From contig NZ_JBEPNO010000020.1 in assembly GCF_040546275.1 (NCBI RefSeq), positions 1 to 64,000 of the forward strand: 64,000 nucleotides of DNA. Direction: 5' to 3'. Positions 33,218 to 42,093 of the stretch are shown in pieces (the stretch's first letter is position 1; each line of letters begins with the position of its first letter). Below the pieces are notes generated by a model. That model was given only the letters and a program-made list of their open reading frames with translations, was not told where the DNA came from and searched no databases. A program made the translations under genes and the position numbers. This stretch comes from Nakamurella sp040546275. GTDB taxonomy: Bacteria > Actinomycetota > Actinomycetes > Mycobacteriales > Nakamurellaceae.

Positions 33218-35470
33218 TCAGCGGGACGCGAGTTCGGGGCGGCGAGGGTCGTCGCCCGCGTCAGACCCACCCGACACGGCGGCGTCGGCGTCGGCGCGGA
33301 GCTTGGCGAGCAGCTTCTCGCCCTCGATGTCGACGCTCGGGAGCGCCTTGTCCAACCAGCGCGGGATGTACCAGGCGCGGCGGCCCAGCAGGGTCATCAC
33401 GGCCGGGACGATCATCATCCGGACGAGGAAAGCGTCGGCCAGCACACCGATCCCGAGCGCGAAACCGATCGAGGCGATGATCGTGTCCGGCGCGAGGATG
33501 AACCCGGAGAACACCGACGTCATGATGATCGCCGCCGCCGTCACCACCCGGGATCCGGCCGTGAAGCCGCCCACCACAGCACGTTTCGCGTCGGCGCCGT
33601 GCACGTAGGCCTCCCGCATCCCGGACACCATGAAGACCTGGTAGTCCATCGCGAGCCCGAAGAGCACGCCGATCAGCAGGATCGGTAGGAAGCTGATGAT
33701 CGGGGACGGGGTGTCCACCCCGAAGATCCCACCGAGCCAGCCCCACTGGTAGACCGCGACGACCGCGCCAAACGAGACACCTACGGACAGAAGGAATCCC
33801 AGTGCCGCCTTCACTGGCACGACGATCGAGCGGAAGATCAGCAACAGCAGGATCAGAGCGAGTCCGACGACGATCAGCAGGTACTCCGGCAGAGCGCTCC
33901 CGAGTTTCTCCGAGACGTCGATCTGGACGGCGGTCTGCCCGGTCACGGCGATGACGGACCCGGTGGCCGCACCCCAGCCCGCGAACTTGGCGCGGAGGTC
34001 GTTCACCAGGTTCTGGGTCAGCTCATTCGACGGGCCGGTAGCCGGAATCACCTGCACCACACCGAGTGTGCCGTCCTTCGAGACTGCAGCAGGCACGGCG
34101 ACCGGCTTCTGCGGCAACGCGTTGATGTCGGCGGCGACGGTGGCCACGGCCGACTGCAGACCGGCCGGCGGGGCCGACACGGTCACCACGAGCGGGCCAT
34201 TGAAGCCCGGCCCGAACGACGCGGCGAGCAGGTCGTAGGCCTCGCGCTTGGTCGATCCGATCTTGCCGGATCCGTCGTCGGGAAGGGCCAGGTGCAGTTT
34301 CACGGTCGGCAGGGCGATGATGCCCATGCCGATCACGGTGGCGGCCAACACCATCGCCGGGCGACGGGTGACCATCCGGATCCAGCGGTTGGGGTTGTGG
34401 GCGTGATCGACGACGGCGTGCTGGTCCGTGTCGGAATCCCGAGCGGTCCGGGCGCCGGCACGGTCCGACCGTTTCAGGACTTTTTCACCGGCGAAGCCCA
34501 GCAGCGCGGGCACCAGGGTGATCGCGATCAGCACGGCGATCGCCACGGTACCGGCGGCCGCAAGCCCCATCACCGTCAGGAACGGAATTCCCACGACACT
34601 GAGCCCGGCGAGGGCGATCAGCACGGTGAGCCCGGCGAACACCACGGCAGAGCCGGCGGTCCCGGTGGCCCGGGCGATGGATTCCTCCAGCGCCATACCG
34701 CCTTTCGCCTGGGCCCGGTGTCTGGAGACGATGAACAGCGCATAGTCGATGCCGACCGCCAGGCCGAGCATGAGAGCGAGGATGGGCGCGGTGGTGGACA
34801 TCTGAATGGAGCCGGAGGCCCAGAGAATCCCGGACAGGCCGACTGCCACGCCGATGAGCGCGGTCAGCATCGTCATGCCGGCGGCCACCACCGAGCCGAA
34901 GGTGATCAGCAGGACGACCAGCGCCACGATCACGCCGATGCCCTCGGTCGAACCGATGGAGGGGGCCTGCTTCACCGCTCCGCCGCCGAGCTCTATCCGA
35001 AGTCCGTCCACCGAGTGCTGGGTGGCCAGGGACGCGATGGTGTCCTGTGTCGCCTCCGGGATCTCGGTGATCTGCCCGGCGAACTGGACCTGTGCATACC
35101 CGACATCACCGGCCGGGGAAATGCTACGGCCGACCGTCGGCGGGATGATGACGCCGACCTTCGCCAGGCCTTCGGTACCGCTCAGGACGTCGGAGATCGC
35201 CTGCTGGTACTTGGGTTCGCTGAGCTTGCGTCCGGCTGGTGCGGCGAACACGATGCGACCGGCGGCACCTCCGGCGGCCGGAATCTCCTTGTTGAGCTGG
35301 TCGAGCGCCTTCTGCGCCTGCGTCCCGGGAATGGCGAAAGAATTGGTCATCACGCCCTTGAAGGCGAGCGCGCCACCGCCGACCCCGCCGAGCAGGATCA
35401 CCCAGATCAGCAACACCACCCATCGACGCCGGACGGCAAAGGCTCCGAGGCGGTACAGCAATGTGGCCAT
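33218..35470 (-). CDS. MMPL-family RND exporter
   Basis: 750 residues with the MmpL/YdfJ pattern: one N-terminal helix, a large external domain (about 40-180), a five-helix block containing DYALFIVSRHRAQAKGGMALEESIARATGTAG, then a second external domain and a second helix block with MDYQVFMVSGMREAYVHGADAKRAVVGGFTAGSRVV. The two repeated DYALF and DYQVF motifs are the proton-relay region. It exports lipids or hydrophobic compounds using proton motive force. It follows a TetR gene by 55 bases on the same strand, so it is probably a TetR-controlled pump. Confidence 0.92.
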   Translation of the reverse strand: MATLLYRLGAFAVRRRWVVLLIWVILLGGVGGGALAFKGVMTNSFAIPGTQAQKALDQLNKEIPAAGGAAGRIVFAAPAGRKLSEPKYQQAISDVLSGTEGLAKVGVIIPPTVGRSISPAGDVGYAQVQFAGQITEIPEATQDTIASLATQHSVDGLRIELGGGAVKQAPSIGSTEGIGVIVALVVLLITFGSVVAAGMTMLTALIGVAVGLSGILWASGSIQMSTTAPILALMLGLAVGIDYALFIVSRHRAQAKGGMALEESIARATGTAGSAVVFAGLTVLIALAGLSVVGIPFLTVMGLAAAGTVAIAVLIAITLVPALLGFAGEKVLKRSDRAGARTARDSDTDQHAVVDHAHNPNRWIRMVTRRPAMVLAATVIGMGIIALPTVKLHLALPDDGSGKIGSTKREAYDLLAASFGPGFNGPLVVTVSAPPAGLQSAVATVAADINALPQKPVAVPAAVSKDGTLGVVQVIPATGPSNELTQNLVNDLRAKFAGWGAATGSVIAVTGQTAVQIDVSEKLGSALPEYLLIVVGLALILLLLIFRSIVVPVKAALGFLLSVGVSFGAVVAVYQWGWLGGIFGVDTPSPIISFLPILLIGVLFGLAMDYQVFMVSGMREAYVHGADAKRAVVGGFTAGSRVVTAAAIIMTSVFSGFILAPDTIIASIGFALGIGVLADAFLVRMMIVPAVMTLLGRRAWYIPRWLDKALPSVDIEGEKLLAKLRADADAAVSGGSDAGDDPRRPELASR

Positions 35471-35525
35471 CTTGGTTCTCCTGGGTTCGGGGTCTTGCGG
35501 TGAGAGGAGGGCAGGAAACGTCAGG

Positions 35526-36128
35526 TCAGGTGAGGCGGTCGAAGTCGATCAGCGAGAAGGCCAGATCCAGATCTCTGGCCAGGCCCTCTCTTCCACCGGC
35601 ACGGTCACGCATCACCCAGCGCTGGATGCACGCGCGGCCGGCGGAGAGTGCGAACTCGGCGAGGAGGGAAATGCGGATGTCGTCGGCCGCCAGGGATGTC
35701 CGGGCCGAGATCACGGCAGCAACCCGCTCGCCATGGACCAGCTCGCACGCACCCAGTGCAGCGGCCAGCTCGGGTTCCGAATCGGCCATGGCCAGGATTC
35801 CGGTCCGGCTGTTGACGATCTGCTCGGACAGGTTCTCGAGCACCTCGCGCAGCAAGGCGGTCAGTGATCTGTCGGCCGGTGCGCTCTCGATCAGACCGAG
35901 CGCACCGTCCATCCAGGAATCGCTGATCGCGGCCAGGCACTCGGCCTTGCCGGCGAAGTAGTTGGAGAACGTCCGACGCGAGACCCCGACAGAATCGACC
36001 AGATCGGCGATGGTGAACCCGTCGTATCCACGCTCGTCGGCGAGCCGGAGGGCCTGCTCGGTGAGTGCGGCGCGGGTGCTGAGCTTCTTCTGCTCGCGCA
36101 GGCCGGGCACGGTGGACACGGTGGGCAT
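35526..36128 (-). CDS. TetR-family regulator of the MMPL exporter
   Basis: 200 residues. The TetR helix-turn-helix is RAALTEQALRLADERGYDGFTIADLVDSVGVSRRTFSNYFAGKAECLAA (about 16-64); the C-terminal ligand domain is variable. The start at 36128 is chosen at MPTVST. An inverted repeat at 36158-36180, 30 bases upstream of the start, is a plausible operator. It lies upstream of, and on the same strand as, the exporter gene and likely represses both. Confidence 0.9.
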   Translation of the reverse strand: MPTVSTVPGLREQKKLSTRAALTEQALRLADERGYDGFTIADLVDSVGVSRRTFSNYFAGKAECLAAISDSWMDGALGLIESAPADRSLTALLREVLENLSEQIVNSRTGILAMADSEPELAAALGACELVHGERVAAVISARTSLAADDIRISLLAEFALSAGRACIQRWVMRDRAGGREGLARDLDLAFSLIDFDRLT

Positions 36129-36157
36129 GTGTACGACCATAGATTGAAGTTTCCCAA

Positions 36158-36180
36158 TGCGCAAACATGCCCATTGTGCA
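36158..36180. promoter_or_regulatory. Inverted repeat upstream of the TetR gene
   Basis: TGCGCAA (36158-36164) and TTGTGCA (36174-36180) form an inverted repeat TGCRCAA with a 9-base spacer, in the style and position of a TetR operator. Confidence 0.5.
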
Positions 36181-36309
36181 ATTCGCCCCGCTCTGCTCAG
36201 CGGGCGGGCTGCACAGTCGGCGCGTAGCGATGGGCGCCCGGCGCGGGTGACAATTCATGCCGCGAGGACGCCCAGGCCGGGCTTCCAGGAGAGAGACTTA
36301 GGGGCCGAG

Positions 36310-37257
36310 ATGAAATTCAACGACGATGCGCAGCTGGACACCTCGCAGGTGCAGGACCGCCGGGGCAGCTCCGGTTCCGGTGGTGGCGGCGGGTTCTCGC
36401 TCGGCAAGGGCGGTCTGGCCGGCGGCGGGGTCGGCGTGGTGGCCATCATCGTGTTCGTGCTGTTCCAGGTCTTCTCCGGCAGCGGCGGATCGTCGACGGG
36501 GTCACCCGGGGTCGGCGGACTGCTGTCCCAACTGGCCGGTGGGAGTACTCCGAACGCGCAGGCCGACAGCAAGAACCTTGTCTGCACGGGCGGCGCCACC
36601 AGCAGCGACGACTGCGAGGTGCTCGCCATCGTCAACTCGGTCCAGTCGTTCTGGAGCCAGCAGCTGGCGACCTCCGGCACCACGTACACCGAGTCCGACA
36701 CGGTCTTCTTCAGCGGCTCGACCTCCACCGGCTGCGGCACCGGCGAGACCGGGATGGGGCCGTTCTACTGCCCCGCGGACAAGCAGGTGTACATCGATCT
36801 CAGCTTCTGGTCGGAGCTCAAGACCACCTTCAACGCCAACGACGCCCTCTTCACCCAGGCCTACGTCCTGGCGCACGAGTACGGGCACCACGTCCAGGAC
36901 CTGCTCGGCACCAGCGCCCGCATCTCGACCGCGGCGGGCGCCACCTCGGGCTCCGTGCGGCTGGAACTCCAGGCCGACTGCTACGCCGGCGTCTGGGCCA
37001 ATCACGCATCGACGGTGGCCGGCTCCGACGGCAAGGTCCTGATCAGCGACATCACCTCGCAGGACGTCGCCAATGCGCTGGACACCGCCGGCAAGATCGG
37101 CGACGACTACATCCAGACGACGCTGGGCAGTGGCACGGTGGACGCGTCGACGTTCACCCACGGCTCGTCCGCCCAGCGTCGCAAGTGGTTCACCACCGGC
37201 TACCAGACCGGAAAGCCGACCGCCTGCAACACCTTCGACACCAACAGTCTGGGGTGA
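36310..37257 (+). CDS. Neutral zinc metallopeptidase, YpfJ family
   Basis: 315 residues. The N-terminus is a short Gly/Ser-rich cytoplasmic part with one membrane helix (GGVGVVAIIVFVLFQVFSG, about 39-57), and the bulk lies outside. The zinc site is AYVLAHEYGHHVQDLLG (HEYGHH), with a downstream glutamate in RLELQADCYAGVW. Cysteines (CTGG, DDC, GCGTGE, YCPAD) could form disulfides. The family is widespread and largely uncharacterised; protease activity is inferred from the motif. It is divergent from the TetR gene. Confidence 0.9.
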   Translation: MKFNDDAQLDTSQVQDRRGSSGSGGGGGFSLGKGGLAGGGVGVVAIIVFVLFQVFSGSGGSSTGSPGVGGLLSQLAGGSTPNAQADSKNLVCTGGATSSDDCEVLAIVNSVQSFWSQQLATSGTTYTESDTVFFSGSTSTGCGTGETGMGPFYCPADKQVYIDLSFWSELKTTFNANDALFTQAYVLAHEYGHHVQDLLGTSARISTAAGATSGSVRLELQADCYAGVWANHASTVAGSDGKVLISDITSQDVANALDTAGKIGDDYIQTTLGSGTVDASTFTHGSSAQRRKWFTTGYQTGKPTACNTFDTNSLG

Positions 37258-37287
37258 CGGTCGGTCGGGGCGACGAAGGACCATCAA

Positions 37288-37329
37288 CGAATGCGATACG
37301 TACCTGTACTCAGGTACGTATCGCATTCG
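37288..37329. terminator. Bidirectional hairpin between convergent genes
   Basis: A 19-base perfect stem (37288-37306 with 37311-37329) closes a TACT loop. It lies 31 bases after the metallopeptidase stop and just beyond the stop of the convergent EamA gene, so it can terminate both transcripts. No long T-run is present. Confidence 0.75.
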
Positions 37330-37353
37330 CTATCGCGTCGGGCGGGACTGTCG

Positions 37354-38295
37354 TCAGGGCAACGGCGCCGGCTCGTCCTGCGTCCCCGCCTTCGGTCGTC
37401 CCGGCTCCGGACGTCCAGGGCGCTGCGCCGACAGCACGACGGCCCCGCAGATCGCGCCAATGCCGGCAAGGTCGAGCGGCCCCGGGATCTGCGCCAGGAT
37501 CACCGCGCCGACCACGGTGGCGGCGACCGGCAGCAGCGCCAGCAGGATCGCGAACCGGGCCGCGCTGACCCGGCGCATGATGACCTGCTCGATGGCGTAG
37601 GGGATCACCGAGCTGAACACCGCGATCCCGACCAGGGCGAGGAGGTGCCGGGGCGAATGCACGATCACCCTGGTCGCGCCGATCGCCAACGGGCAGTAGA
37701 GGACGGCGCCGACCGTCATGCCGACGGCGAGCGAGGAGATGCCATCGCCACCCCGGGCGACCCGCCGGCCGAGCAGGATGTAGCCGGCCCAGGCCGCAGC
37801 GGTGGCGAGGATCGCGACCAACCCGATCACGGCGTTCGCGGTCCAGCCACCCTGCAGGCTGACGCCGGCCAGCGCCACCACACCGGCCGCGGCCAGCACG
37901 ATGCTCACCCGCTCGCGCCAGCCCCGGCCACTGATCGCGGCGACGGCGACCGGCCCGATGAACTCGATCGCCACCGACGTGCCCAGCGGGAGGTGGTCGA
38001 TGGCGATGTAGAAGGCGATGTTCATCGTCGTCAGGACAACGCCGAACAGCGCGGCGGCGAGAAGTCCCTGCCTGGTCCACGTCTGTCGCCACGGTCGTCG
38101 CCAGAGCAGCAGGACGATCGCCGAGAAGGCGATCCGCCACCACGCCACCGACTGCGCCGGGATGACGGCGAAGAGACCGACCGCGAGCGCGGCACCGGAG
38201 TATTGCGTCAGCCCGGAGGCCATGAACATGAGCGGTGGCGGGATGCGGTCGGACACCGCTGTCGAGCGGGTCACGGTCGTCACGTCGATCACCAT
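37354..38295 (-). CDS. EamA-family (RhtA-like) exporter
   Basis: 313 residues with ten hydrophobic helices arranged as two EamA repeats, for example ALAVGLFAVIPAQSVAWWRIAFSAIVLLLWRR in the first and FSSVIPYAIEQVIMRRVSAARFAILLALLPVAATVVG in the second, the latter typical of RhtA-type threonine/homoserine exporters. The start at 38295 (MVIDVTT) is chosen over a longer frame. It is divergent from the PPOX-like gene. The substrate is unknown; amino acids or small metabolites are likely. Confidence 0.88.
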   Translation of the reverse strand: MVIDVTTVTRSTAVSDRIPPPLMFMASGLTQYSGAALAVGLFAVIPAQSVAWWRIAFSAIVLLLWRRPWRQTWTRQGLLAAALFGVVLTTMNIAFYIAIDHLPLGTSVAIEFIGPVAVAAISGRGWRERVSIVLAAAGVVALAGVSLQGGWTANAVIGLVAILATAAAWAGYILLGRRVARGGDGISSLAVGMTVGAVLYCPLAIGATRVIVHSPRHLLALVGIAVFSSVIPYAIEQVIMRRVSAARFAILLALLPVAATVVGAVILAQIPGPLDLAGIGAICGAVVLSAQRPGRPEPGRPKAGTQDEPAPLP

Positions 38296-38399
38296 ACGTT
38301 CGCCGCGCGCCGACCGAGGCGAGAACCGGTTGAGGGCGGCATGAACCGGGCACGATGAAGGGGTCGACCTACCCGGCAATTCGAAGTGGAAAGAGACCA

Positions 38400-38804
38400 G
38401 TGACCAATCCAGCGGAACTGTCAGCCGACCTGCTCGCCCTGTTGACGGGCGGCAGCCCCTGCTACCTCGCGACGACGATGCCAGACGGCTCGCCGCAGAT
38501 CACCCAGACCTGGGTGGATACCGACGGCACGAACATCCTGATCAACAGCGTCAAGGGATTCCAGAAGATGCGGAACATCGAACGGGACCCGCGGGTCGCG
38601 TTGAGCGTGGCGGACCTTGCGAACCCGTTCCGCTACTTCCAGATCAGGGGGACGGTGCTCGGCGTGACGACCGACGGGGCGGTCGACCACATCGAGATGC
38701 TGGCCCAGCGCTACCTCGGCACGCCCTACCCCTGGTACGGCGGCCGCGACCAGGTGCGCCTGCTGATGACGATCGAGCCGCACAAGATCAGCACCATGGG
38801 CTGA
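38400..38804 (+). CDS. PPOX-class F420-dependent oxidoreductase
   Basis: A 134-residue split-barrel flavin/F420-binding protein of the pyridoxamine-oxidase-like superfamily. Key segments are PCYLATTMPDGSPQITQTWVDTDGTNILINSVKGFQKMRNIERDPRVALSV (about 19-69) and VRLLMTIEPHKI at the end. The length fits the F420-binding subgroup. The GTG start at 38400 has GGAAAG upstream. Reaction and substrate are unknown. Together with the DDN-like protein it indicates F420 use in this organism. Confidence 0.87.
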   Translation: MTNPAELSADLLALLTGGSPCYLATTMPDGSPQITQTWVDTDGTNILINSVKGFQKMRNIERDPRVALSVADLANPFRYFQIRGTVLGVTTDGAVDHIEMLAQRYLGTPYPWYGGRDQVRLLMTIEPHKISTMG

Positions 38805-38815
38805 GCCAACGCCGA

Positions 38816-39670
38816 CTACAGCGTCCCGTGCTGTCCTTTTGCGAGCGCGACGAGCGCCATCACCAGCACGATCAGGCCGGTGACGGAGAGGCCGACGGCC
38901 ACCGCGATCCGCAGCGCGACGTGCCGCGGCTCCTCGAAGCGGCCGGCCCGCCGACGCATGCTGAGCTGGTCGGACAAGCGGAGCGGCCTGCGCAGCCGGA
39001 GGACGATCAGCGCAAGCAGCGGGATCTGGGTGATCCAGACCAGGGTCCGGCCGAGGCCTTCCAGCCGGAGGTCGGAGCCGAGGAACAAGGCGTGCCACAG
39101 CCCGACGGCGTAGCTGACGGCGGCGATCTGGTGCGCGACCAGCCAGACCCGTCGTCCGACGTAGCGGCGTAGGTAGTAACTCGGGCCGAGCAGGACCGCG
39201 AGGTAGAGCGACAGCACCCCGAGCGTGTAGCCGAGCCCGTCCACGTGCGCGGTCCACGGGACGAGCGCCACCAGCAGCGAACCGCCCGGCACGCCGATCC
39301 CGTACGTCAGGGCGTGCAGCAGGGTGAGGCCGATGACCGCCACGTTGAGCTGCCGGTGCCAGGTGACCACTGCCGGTCGCCACCCCATGCGACGCGGTCT
39401 ACCACCGCGCCTGTTCGGTTGGCGAATGCTGATGACGAGACCAAGGACGAGGCCGGCGTAGGCCCATAGCAACGCGACGATGCCGCTGGCCTGCAACAAC
39501 AGGGTGCTGACGTTGCCCTGCCCGAACCGCCGCACGTTCGCGAGCAGCCAGTAGCAACCCGCGGTCGCGGCAGTCGCCGCGAGTGCGTGGCCACCGCCGA
39601 CCACCACAGTGGCCCGGAGCGTGCCGACTTCCTTCGACCGGGCCGAGGCGGGCGAACGTGGTCGAATCAC
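38816..39670 (-). CDS. Ferric-reductase-like transmembrane protein
   Basis: 284 residues with six to seven helices. The central block carries histidines in the ferric-reductase-like arrangement: TWHRQLNVAVIGLTLLHALTYG and RRVWLVAHQIAAVSYAVGLWHALFLG, which would hold two b-type haems. It has no FAD/NADPH domain, so electrons must come from a partner. The GTG at 39670 overlaps the acetyltransferase stop by 4 bases (GTGA) and is preferred over a TTG at 39691. Confidence 0.82.
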   Translation of the reverse strand: MIRPRSPASARSKEVGTLRATVVVGGGHALAATAATAGCYWLLANVRRFGQGNVSTLLLQASGIVALLWAYAGLVLGLVISIRQPNRRGGRPRRMGWRPAVVTWHRQLNVAVIGLTLLHALTYGIGVPGGSLLVALVPWTAHVDGLGYTLGVLSLYLAVLLGPSYYLRRYVGRRVWLVAHQIAAVSYAVGLWHALFLGSDLRLEGLGRTLVWITQIPLLALIVLRLRRPLRLSDQLSMRRRAGRFEEPRHVALRIAVAVGLSVTGLIVLVMALVALAKGQHGTL

Positions 39671-40329
39671 AACCCGAATGATCCTCGGCAAGCGTCAAGG
39701 CCGGCCACCTGCACCGACCACGTCGGCTTGCGGAACGTCTCGGGCGTCAACAGCAGTCGCTCGTCGACCGCGGCCTCTCCCGGGCGCCGCTGCACCACCC
39801 GGTCGCCGTTGGGGACGTATCCGACCTTCCTGGACACCGCCTGGGACTTCGGGTTGTCGGAGAATGCAGCACTTTCGGCTCTTGTCGCTTTCAGATGGTC
39901 GAAGGCGAAATTGACGACAGCGCAACGCATCTCCGTACCGAACCCCTGCCCCTGATGCGCCAGGCCCAACCAGGATCCCGTGTCGACGGTCCGAGTCACG
40001 GCGAAGTCCCGACCGCTGATCTCCTGGGTGCCCATCAACGCCCCCTTCGAGCGCACGGCGAAGTGCACCGACCAGTCCTCCGGCACACTCGCGGCCCGCG
40101 ACCGCCAGAAGTGGCGCAGCGTGTTCTCGATCAGTTTCTCCCGCGGCTCGTCGGTCCATGGCATCAGGAAGGGCATGGCGGCCGGGTCGTGGATGCCTGT
40201 GGCGGCCAGGTCGACCAACTCGGCCAGATCGTCGTCGCAGACCGGCCGCATGATCAGCCGCGGGGTGGCCAGGCGCAGCCCGAACAGGGGCCAGAGCCTG
40301 GTCAGGGCGTCCCTCGACGTCGTGGTCAT
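39667..40329 (-). CDS. GNAT-family N-acetyltransferase
   Basis: 220 residues of the RimJ/RimL-like GNAT group. The beginning is LFGLRLATPRLIMRPVCDDDLAELVDLA, and the acetyl-CoA binding motif is DTGSWLGLAHQGQGFGTEMRCAVVNFAFDHL (Q-x-x-G-x-G/T type, about 115-145), followed by AFSDNPKSQAVSRKVGY, the family's typical NxxSxxVxxKxGY pattern. It transfers an acetyl group to an unknown amine. It is divergent from the quinone oxidoreductase gene and coupled to the ferric-reductase-like gene. Confidence 0.9.
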   Translation of the reverse strand: MTTTSRDALTRLWPLFGLRLATPRLIMRPVCDDDLAELVDLAATGIHDPAAMPFLMPWTDEPREKLIENTLRHFWRSRAASVPEDWSVHFAVRSKGALMGTQEISGRDFAVTRTVDTGSWLGLAHQGQGFGTEMRCAVVNFAFDHLKATRAESAAFSDNPKSQAVSRKVGYVPNGDRVVQRRPGEAAVDERLLLTPETFRKPTWSVQVAGLDACRGSFGL

Positions 40330-40385
40330 GATGCGAAGCCTGCCATCCCCATCGCCCGCCGTGCAGTCGCATTACCCTCGGGACC

Positions 40386-41372
40386 ATGTTGGCCATCACC
40401 CAGGACGAATTCGGCGGTCCCGAGCTGTTGCACCTCACGGAGGTCGAAGATCCGGTGGCCGGCGAAGGCGAAGTGCTCATCGCCGTCACGGCGAGTGCGG
40501 TGAACCGGGCGGATCTGCTGCAGCGCGAGGGCCACTACCCACCCCCGCCGGGGGCCTCGCCAATCCTCGGCATGGAGTGTTCCGGGACCATTTCAGCGGT
40601 CGGCAGTGGCATCACCGGGTGGCAGATCGGCGACCGGGTGTGCGCCCTGCTTGCGGGCGGCGGATATGCGGAGCAGGTCGCCGTTCCGGCACCGCAGGTA
40701 CTCCCGCTGCCGGACGGCGTCGATCTGGCCGACGCCGCCGGACTACCGGAAGTCGCCTGCACGGTGTGGTCGAACCTGATCATGCGGGCCGGCCTGGGCG
40801 CGGGTCAGACCCTGCTGGTGCACGGTGGGGCGTCGGGCATCGGCACCATGGCCATCCAGGTGGGCAAGGCGATCGGCGCCACGGTCGTCGTCACCGCCTC
40901 CCGCGATTCCTCGCTCGAACGCTGCCGCGAACTCGGCGCGGACGTCGGGATCAACTACTCGACGCAGGACTTCGTCGAGGCGCTGAAGGACGCGACCGAC
41001 GGTCGGGGAGCCGACGTCATTCTCGACGTGGTCGGAGCGAAGTACCTGCAGCGCAACATTTCCACGCTCGCTTTGGACGGATCGCTGGTGATCATCGGGA
41101 TGCAGGGCGGGGCCAAGGCGGAGCTCGATCTGGGTGCGCTGATGGCCCGACGTGGGGCCGTCATCTCGACCGCCCTTCGCAGCCGCGCGGTGAGTGGTCC
41201 CGGGTCGAAGGGCGAGATCGTCGACGCCGTCCGTGACCATCTCTGGCCGCTGGTGGCGACCGGCGCCGTCCGGCCAGTGATCGATGTGGTGCTGCCGCTC
41301 TCCCAGGCCGGGCAGGCTCATCAGCGGATGGCCGACGGTGGGCACTTCGGGAAGATCCTGCTGGCGACCTGA
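40386..41372 (+). CDS. NAD(P)H quinone oxidoreductase (PIG3/zeta-crystallin type)
   Basis: 328 residues of the MDR superfamily. The N-domain is LAITQDEFGGPELLHLTEVEDP...ASAVNRADLLQREGHYPPPPGASPILGMECSGTI, and the coenzyme loop is LLVHGGASGIGTMAIQVGKAIGATVVVTASRDSS with the AxS/SRDSS pattern of NADPH-binding PIG3 proteins. No zinc-ligand cysteines are present. It reduces quinones by one electron. It is transcribed just ahead of the proteasome activator gene. Confidence 0.92.
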   Translation: MLAITQDEFGGPELLHLTEVEDPVAGEGEVLIAVTASAVNRADLLQREGHYPPPPGASPILGMECSGTISAVGSGITGWQIGDRVCALLAGGGYAEQVAVPAPQVLPLPDGVDLADAAGLPEVACTVWSNLIMRAGLGAGQTLLVHGGASGIGTMAIQVGKAIGATVVVTASRDSSLERCRELGADVGINYSTQDFVEALKDATDGRGADVILDVVGAKYLQRNISTLALDGSLVIIGMQGGAKAELDLGALMARRGAVISTALRSRAVSGPGSKGEIVDAVRDHLWPLVATGAVRPVIDVVLPLSQAGQAHQRMADGGHFGKILLAT

Positions 41373-41462
41373 GCCGGGATCTTCGGGTGATGTTGAAGCG
41401 CACCCCCACCGGGAACCGATCGACTAGCTTCAGACGAATCGGACGACGAGAGAGAGCATGTG

Positions 41463-41987
41463 ATGACCGAGCAGCAATCCCACCGTTTTGTGGTGGTCGG
41501 GCCCGACGGACAACAGGAGAGCGAGTCCGAGCCGCCGGTGGGCACGCAGCTGGCGGGCGTCGACCCGGGGGACGCGATCGGTGAACCCGCCAAGGTGATG
41601 CGGATCGGCACCATGATCAAGCAGCTGCTGGAGGAGGTCAGGGCCGCGCCGTTGGACGAGGCCAGCCGGGTGCGGCTCAAGGACATCCACGCCGCATCGA
41701 TCAAGGAGCTGGAGTCCGGACTGACGCCTGACCTGCGTGACGAACTGGAGCGGCTCACCCTGCCGTTCACCGAGGATTCGGTGCCGACGGACGCCGAGTT
41801 GCGGATCGCACAGGCGCAGCTGGTCGGGTGGCTCGAGGGGGTGTTCCACGGACTGCAGGCGGCCCTGGTCGCCCAGCAGCTGGCCGCCCGGTCCCAGCTG
41901 GAACAGATGCGGCGCGGCGCTCTCCCGCCCGGGACGTCCGGCGAGGAGCCGAGTGTCGGACCCCACGGCACCGGCCAGTACCTGTAG
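41463..41987 (+). CDS. bpa: Bacterial proteasome activator Bpa (PafE)
   Basis: 174 residues of the DUF2587/Bpa family. The helical core begins EPAKVMRIGTMIKQLLEEVRAAPLDEASRVRLKDIHAASIKELESGLTPDLRDELERL. The C-terminus ends in GQYL, the penultimate-tyrosine motif that docks into the 20S core and opens its gate. Bpa forms a dodecameric ring that feeds unfolded proteins into the proteasome without ATP. It is limited to Actinobacteria, which supports the taxonomic call. ATG 41463 is used; a GTG sits one codon upstream. Confidence 0.95.
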   Translation: MTEQQSHRFVVVGPDGQQESESEPPVGTQLAGVDPGDAIGEPAKVMRIGTMIKQLLEEVRAAPLDEASRVRLKDIHAASIKELESGLTPDLRDELERLTLPFTEDSVPTDAELRIAQAQLVGWLEGVFHGLQAALVAQQLAARSQLEQMRRGALPPGTSGEEPSVGPHGTGQYL

Positions 41988-42012
41988 CTCCGGCCCCGCT
42001 GCACACCCCGTG

Positions 42013-42054
42013 CGTCCTGCAAAGTGCTCGCTATAGCGAGCACTTTGCAGGACG
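42013..42054. terminator. 42-base perfect palindrome after bpa
   Basis: A perfect palindrome of 42 bases, centred between 42033 and 42034 with no spacer (centre GCTATAGC). It begins 26 bases after the bpa stop. As RNA it would form a stem of about 19 pairs with a tight loop, acting as a terminator between bpa and the aminotransferase gene. Its symmetry without a loop could also make it a protein-binding or cruciform site. Confidence 0.7.
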
Positions 42055-42093
42055 TTGTGTTGTTCCCGGCGGGCATCGGGCAGGATGCAGCCC

